In this document: piece by piece, positions 59,557 through 64,000 of the stretch | Position numbering within the stretch: the stretch's first letter is position 1 | Layout: each line of letters begins with the position of its first letter | NCBI GenBank assembly: GCA_026874595.1 | Contig: CM049310.1 | Coordinates: 43,157,558-43,221,557, forward strand | Direction: 5' to 3' | DNA from: Sipunculus nudus | Taxonomy: Eukaryota; Annelida; Sipuncula; Golfingiida; Sipunculidae | DNA length: 64,000 bases | The notes under the pieces: generated by a model | Database searches by the model: none | Told to the model about the DNA's origin: nothing | What the model saw: only the letters and a program-made list of their open reading frames with translations | Made by a program: the position numbers and the translations under genes

Positions 59557-59849
59557 GTTCTTTTTAAATCGATAAAATAAAAGTGACCACCAGTTAAATG
59601 CGTGTTATTAGTCGCTTTCAAGCGCCGGGTTTATATACTACAAAGATTTGTTACTGTCACTGCAGAGATGATCCCCAGCAGGAGAATAATGAGGAATTAG
59701 CACTGGTCTTGTTATGTCCGCATGCGCTTAACAAATATTGCGCCTATAAACTCGGCTCTAACTCATTAGTGACTGGTTGTTAAGATCATCGAGGCTAGAG
59801 GTATTTATTGACGTCGATGTAACAAGTAGGGAACCCACCAACGTAGGCT

Positions 59850-59863
59850 GTTACCATGGTTAC
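59850..59863. promoter_or_regulatory. RFX X-box
   Basis: GTTACCATGGTTAC, an exact GTNRCCNNGGYNAC match. Confidence 0.45.
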
Positions 59864-60285
59864 GTACTGCATGTTTAAAGCGCTATGCATAGATCATGAA
59901 CATATAGAACTTCCACCGTTTGTGACGTTCCAAATTCTCGTTAGATGTGATACCAGACTGCAATATATTACATATAGCTTAATTATTTTAAACCAAAATT
60001 CCAGATATATATTATATTGTATAATATTTGCATTGGTATTTTTCTTGTTACAGTATAATATTATATTACATAACCACGGTTAACTTGCATTAATTTATAA
60101 CATTAAATACTTAATTTACCTATGAAACAATAGACTCGTAATATAATTTCGTATATTCGTGTTTCACATCAGAAGATAATATTTATTGTTAAAATAGCTT
60201 CCTGTTTTTTTCTATAAATAAATATACCTCTTAAATATCTTTAAAGTATGGTTTTCACATCATGATATATCTTCTGTAAATACAT

Positions 60286-60362
60286 TTATTATTATCATTT
60301 TTATTATTATTATTATTGTTAGTTATAATAATAATATTATTTTATTACTATTATTATTACTA

Positions 60363-60400
<38 letters not shown>

Positions 60401-60401
60401 G
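60286..60401. repeat. Imperfect (TTA)n microsatellite
   Basis: Runs of ATT/TTA interrupted by GTT, ACT and TTT over about 115 bp. Confidence 0.9.
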
Positions 60402-60589
60402 TATTTATAAAATAAGTGGTATATTTCAACAATTATTTTTGTTTTATATTAATTATTGTATTATTGATGTAAGTTTTATCATTATTGAATTTTAAATTGA
60501 TTTTTACATCATACTTTTATCGAGTGTATTGTAACAATCACCATCACCATAACCTGTTTCTGAATGCCTTTACATCAATCTCAGTGTTG
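60402..60589. other. AT-rich spacer
   Basis: Nothing recognised. Confidence 0.5.
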
Positions 60590-61010
60590 TAACGCAGGTA
60601 GCCGTGCCGTGGGTCTCAATATTTAGTGCGGACCGCAGTGTTTGTCCGGGGCTAGCAGACATGCGTCGTTGGGGTCTCCGACTTCCTCTGGTGCCTGTAG
60701 AGCGGTCGGGCGGTGGCGATGTATCATGCATCAATTACTTCCGCCAAACCGTACTTTGCAGTCTTTATAGAAGATTGATCATTACAAAGAGCTCAGTGTC
60801 GAACGGGGCTAGCTTCAGAAGGCAGGCGAGCCGTAGCGGGTTACAAAGACCCCAGAGTCATACATGCCTGTCACGCCGATGGCATTCCAAGACGAACTGC
60901 CTGGATGAACAAAGGTGAACCGTTCTCGCGGCCCCTCGACAAAAAAACTCCCGACGACAGAATACGTCATAAACATGGCACAACCAAACAAAAACCACAA
61001 CGCGTGCACA
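60590..61010. other. GC/CpG-richer island
   Basis: Near-balanced, low-repeat block with many CpGs. It includes CCGCCAAACCG, GATCATTACAAAG and AACAAAGG-type words (TCF/Sox-like). A 104-codon frame (60604-60918) starts at GTG and has no known domain. Candidate regulatory or conserved non-coding DNA. Confidence 0.35.
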
Positions 61011-63715
61011 GACACGACCTCTGACGAAAAATAGTAGTTAGCCCTTGTTTATTTTTTGTATTGGTATATAGTGTTAAAAACGGGCATGCCACGCACAAGA
61101 TGTTAAATTAAGCTGTCCCCGGTGACCTGTGCTGAGAAAAATAACAACAACGGCATTGATGTTTTTTTCCTCACCGTGGATAAAATGCATTTTTCACACA
61201 TGAATGTTGAATCATCGTTCTGTAAAGTAAACCTAATTTTGTTCACGTTTCCATATGGTAATTAGATCATGTAATGCGATGTTTTATGGAATGTGTCAAA
61301 TTCCGTAACACTGCAACCTCAGGGACACACTTATGTAGTCGTCATGGTGAAATTTGTCAAACCACCAGACAACCTTCCGCCAGAGGTCGTTTCTACTCAA
61401 AACGAACCTTTTCTGATGAGCACTGTGGCCGGACAGGACTACTTGTTTCAACTGTCAAACTTAGAAGATAAAAATTAGTACATTTCATAGAAACTCCTTC
61501 TGTTTATATTCACATGTGCACGCTTGCAAACAAATTATTTATTCCGTGAAGTTTAAGCCACAAAAAAAACTTGTTTGTGTAATTTGCCTTGAAACAATTC
61601 TTATCCAACGTACAACATTACCCTCTTCACTTTGTATCTCCGCCATATAAGTAGAAGCCCTAGTGCATTGTGGGCTGCAGTTTTTGGAGCCCACAAAAAT
61701 ATCCAGTAGAGCTATGGGTTTTTAGAGTCACTCTTGTGAGTCCGATAAGAACTATTTAAAAAAATATTACATGGACATGAACGTTTTTGCGGTGAGAACA
61801 ACGAAATCAATGATCTTTGGTAAGCATCCGCATGTGCAATGTTAACAAAAGGCTTTTTCTAAAATTGTGACGATTTTTTATTTTGAAGTTTGAAGGTTGA
61901 GACAAGTTGTCCCGGTCGGCACATAATCCCTAGCGGAAAGAGGTCTATTTTGAATAGAAACTACCTTTTGCGGTCGGCATGAACACTTCACAAGGTGGCC
62001 AGGCTGGCTGGTCATGAGACCGTGGTATCTAAAAGGCTTTCTTGTAAGAATATGAAACAGACCCAAATGAAAATGAATTAAGAGATTTAAATTAAAAATT
62101 TGTCTCCTTTTATTTTAACATATATTTTATATTTAATTATGCATGTTCCGAGTGTGACTGAAGATAAAACCATTTAAAAAAATTATGTAAATGTGTACCT
62201 TTATACAGGTTCAGCATGAAATAATTTATAAGAGTTCGTTCGTACTGTTCATTTAACAAATCTAGAAGGATTTCAGTCACAGACATATATATGACAGTTT
62301 AATGAGAATCTACTTGGTATTTCACGGGATTTTTTTTACCTCGTATGAATAATGAGACATGAAACAATGCGATAATTCTGTAAAAGTATCCGACACCTTG
62401 TGAATCAGGGCTGTTTGAAAAACAGGCCTTTTCTTCATCAACATCATAGGAAAAAAGGGAATGAATCATAATTTTCTGGGAGTAAAAAATCAACGTCTGT
62501 CGCATGGAGATATTTCTTGAAACTGGAGCTCAGGTAAACACAGATAGCTGTCCAAGGCGTCAGGCGCGGTCCTGCTCTCCATAGTAACGAGAGGCTTAAG
62601 ATGAGGATGCCATCTTCTCGTAATGACTTGTTGATTCTACAGCTTGCCGATAGATTTGCCCCACACTTTCATAAATTGTTTTGACGGCCCGTATCCCAGG
62701 ATTCTTCGCGACCTTTACTTTTTATTATCTGAATTTTGACCTTCATATTTCTATTGTTAGAAACATTCTATCTGTATATTTTTGGACTATAACAAATTAA
62801 TTCACAAGACTCAATATTACCATATGGTATTTAGAAAAGCCATAAAACCTGTGTTGCACCACCAGTCAATACAACACAGACTTGTATTCGATTCCCAATA
62901 TATAAACCCAGTGTACATACAGTAAATCACACTCTACATGTAGGATTTTTTTCGGTTTACTAAATGCGCAGCCAGAGCGGAAGCTTTTGCTCTCTGCGCA
63001 GAACTTTCTAGTTTGGTTTGTAACTACTTTTTTAACAAGCCATTGGCTTTTCACCTTATATAGTTAAACATTTCCCCCACATAATACCATGCGTCAGTTT
63101 CAACACTGTCTCCCGGGTACCTTTATTTTGTAACACCGCAAGAAAGTAACACAGGATCGCTTACATATTGACATGTTGAATTATGCCATCCTAGCCATGA
63201 TGTATTGTTTATACCCGGCAAGGTTATTAATGATATTAGGCTTAAATAGATTGTGAGGCCCAATCGGTTTTGCGGTGGACTCGTAGCGCAAGAGCTGAAA
63301 GCTTATCTGGAATAATGGATGGAGGGTGCCCCAGCAACACACGTGGGGCATTAAATATTTGCTCTTTTGTAAGTTAACATCAGGGCACAAAACAGAAGAA
63401 CTCTCAAATGGCAATTTATAAAAAAAAAACTACAAGTGCTACTGTTATATGAATTAATAAGATCGATACATTTGTACAGCTGACGTGATGTCGTTGTTTT
63501 TGGCGCTTGATGTAGGAGATAAAAGGTTTGACATTGTTATCAAGAAAATGCGATTATCTCGGGTAGGGACATTTCAGGTTCCGATCAAGACATCAGAGAA
63601 AATGTACTAAAATTTCGAACTGTTATCTATATAAACGACAATATGGAGTAGAGACTGTATTTGTGTAAAGTTTAAATTTATTATCTGTTTATTTGATATT
63701 TCCACGCAGGTACTG
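61011..63715. other. AT-rich non-coding stretch
   Basis: No gene recognised. A patch at 62520-62620 is GC-richer. An acceptor-like TTTGATATTTCCACGCAG ends at 63709. Confidence 0.45.
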
Positions 63716-63722
63716 TATAAAG
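63716..63722 (+). promoter_or_regulatory. Candidate TATA box for the right-edge gene
   Basis: TATAAAG 175 bp before the first ATG of the right-edge frame. A start about 30 bp downstream would give a leader of about 145 nt. TTATATACC at 63799 is an alternative. The acceptor-like site at 63709 would instead make this part of a leader exon. Confidence 0.3.
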
Positions 63723-63890
63723 GGTTGACTTTGTAATTTATAAAATATGGTACTTCCGAGGAAATTTAGCTTTTCGCTAAGTAACGTCTTTTAGAACAAT
63801 TATATACCAGTTGTGAATTCAAACCAAAGCAAGCCTGAAGGGGAATAAATAGACATCAAAACTTGGAATTAGCTGGAAGACTGGAGGGCC

Positions 63891-64000
63891 ATGCACGTCG
63901 TAGACCTGACAAGCAGCAGCCCGCTGATCACTTATTTCCCGAGTTCGTCTACAATTTCAATTCAACATGGCTCCACGACGCAGAAAGAAGCGGGCACCTG
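63891..64000 (+). CDS. Candidate 5' end of a gene, cut by the window edge
   Basis: The frame from ATG 63891 stays open to the last base (36 codons) and begins MHVVDLTSSSPLITYF, with many Ser/Thr. A second ATG at 63967, in another frame, has the better initiation context (AACATGG) and begins MAPRRRKKRAP. That frame has an upstream TGA at 63925, so it is closed to the left as a true start should be. DNA before it is AT-rich while the last 110 bp are balanced and codon-like. I cannot name the protein from so little. Which ATG is used cannot be decided here. Confidence 0.35.
   Translation, partial: MHVVDLTSSSPLITYFPSSSTISIQHGSTTQKEAGT

Larger units (their letters stand above)
59001..60285. other. 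Mixed stretch with CRE and X-box
   Basis: Decayed minisatellite units at the start, then non-coding DNA with the two motifs listed separately. From 60060 AT-rich. No gene. Confidence 0.4.

Noticed and set aside
1-64000. Hox-cluster microRNAs (mir-10, iab-4 type), let-7, mir-1, mir-9, mir-124 and other conserved microRNAs
   Set aside because: I looked for their seeds by eye on both strands and found none. The mir-9-like TGGTTATCTATCTG near 39966 lacks the correct seed.
1-64000. LINE, LTR retrotransposon or transposase coding remnants
   Set aside because: No frame shows reverse-transcriptase, integrase or transposase motifs. All mobile elements seen are short and non-coding.
1-64000. CRISPR array or prokaryotic operon
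   Set aside because: No regularly spaced identical short repeats with unique spacers, no dense long reading frames; the DNA is eukaryotic in character.

Overview
The window reads as non-coding DNA from a eukaryotic nuclear genome. It is AT-rich, the longest open frame is only 168 codons, and microsatellites and mononucleotide G/C tracts are abundant. It also holds short non-autonomous DNA transposons, tRNA-derived SINE heads and minisatellites. The style of these repeats (oligo-G/C tracts, long TA, CT and GA arrays, a hAT-type MITE beginning CAGGGGCGGATCC, tandem repeats of about 130-330 bp) fits a marine invertebrate, most likely a mollusc such as a bivalve. That placement is inference and cannot be proved from this window. 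No rRNA, intact tRNA, CRISPR array, complete protein gene or reverse-transcriptase reading frame was recognised.

Layout: 1-9 kb is AT-rich with one GC-richer island (about 0.94-1.16 kb), a tRNA-like SINE head at 6.6 kb and a 15-bp-period minisatellite at 7.7-8.2 kb. 9.4-9.8 kb has a TATA box followed by a small open frame. 11.2-13.5 kb is two blocks of tandem repeats, the second with a 326-bp period. 13.8-14.1 kb has twin CRE palindromes and an inverted-repeat structure enclosing a tRNA-like sequence. 14.9-31 kb is a string of GC-richer, low-repeat islands that look like regulatory or conserved non-coding DNA, broken by a MITE at 19.5 kb. 34.6-43.3 kb has CTCF-like motifs, a hAT element with a perfect 8-bp target duplication (36.2-36.8 kb), an ETS/YY1-type promoter-like patch at 37.35 kb and a small minus-strand open frame at 38.3-38.5 kb. 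44-46.7 kb has further islands with CRE and RFX X-box motifs. 45.9-52.5 kb is rich in microsatellites and carries a SINE at 51.1-51.3 kb. 55.4-55.9 kb has an NRF1/CCAAT cluster and a candidate 88-nt exon. 57.3-59.0 kb is a nearly perfect 566-bp duplication running into a 31-bp minisatellite. The right edge (63.7-64.0 kb) looks like the 5' end of a plus-strand gene that leaves the window.

The most coherent reading is a gene desert, or the inside of a very large intron, dense in cis-regulatory signals. There are at least seven consensus TGACGTCA palindromes and four exact GTNRCCNNGGYNAC X-boxes, where about one and fewer than one would be expected by chance. There are also CTCF-like sites in convergent orientation and two acceptor-donor junctions of the recursive-splicing type. 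None of this is experimentally supported here; all gene calls are low confidence.
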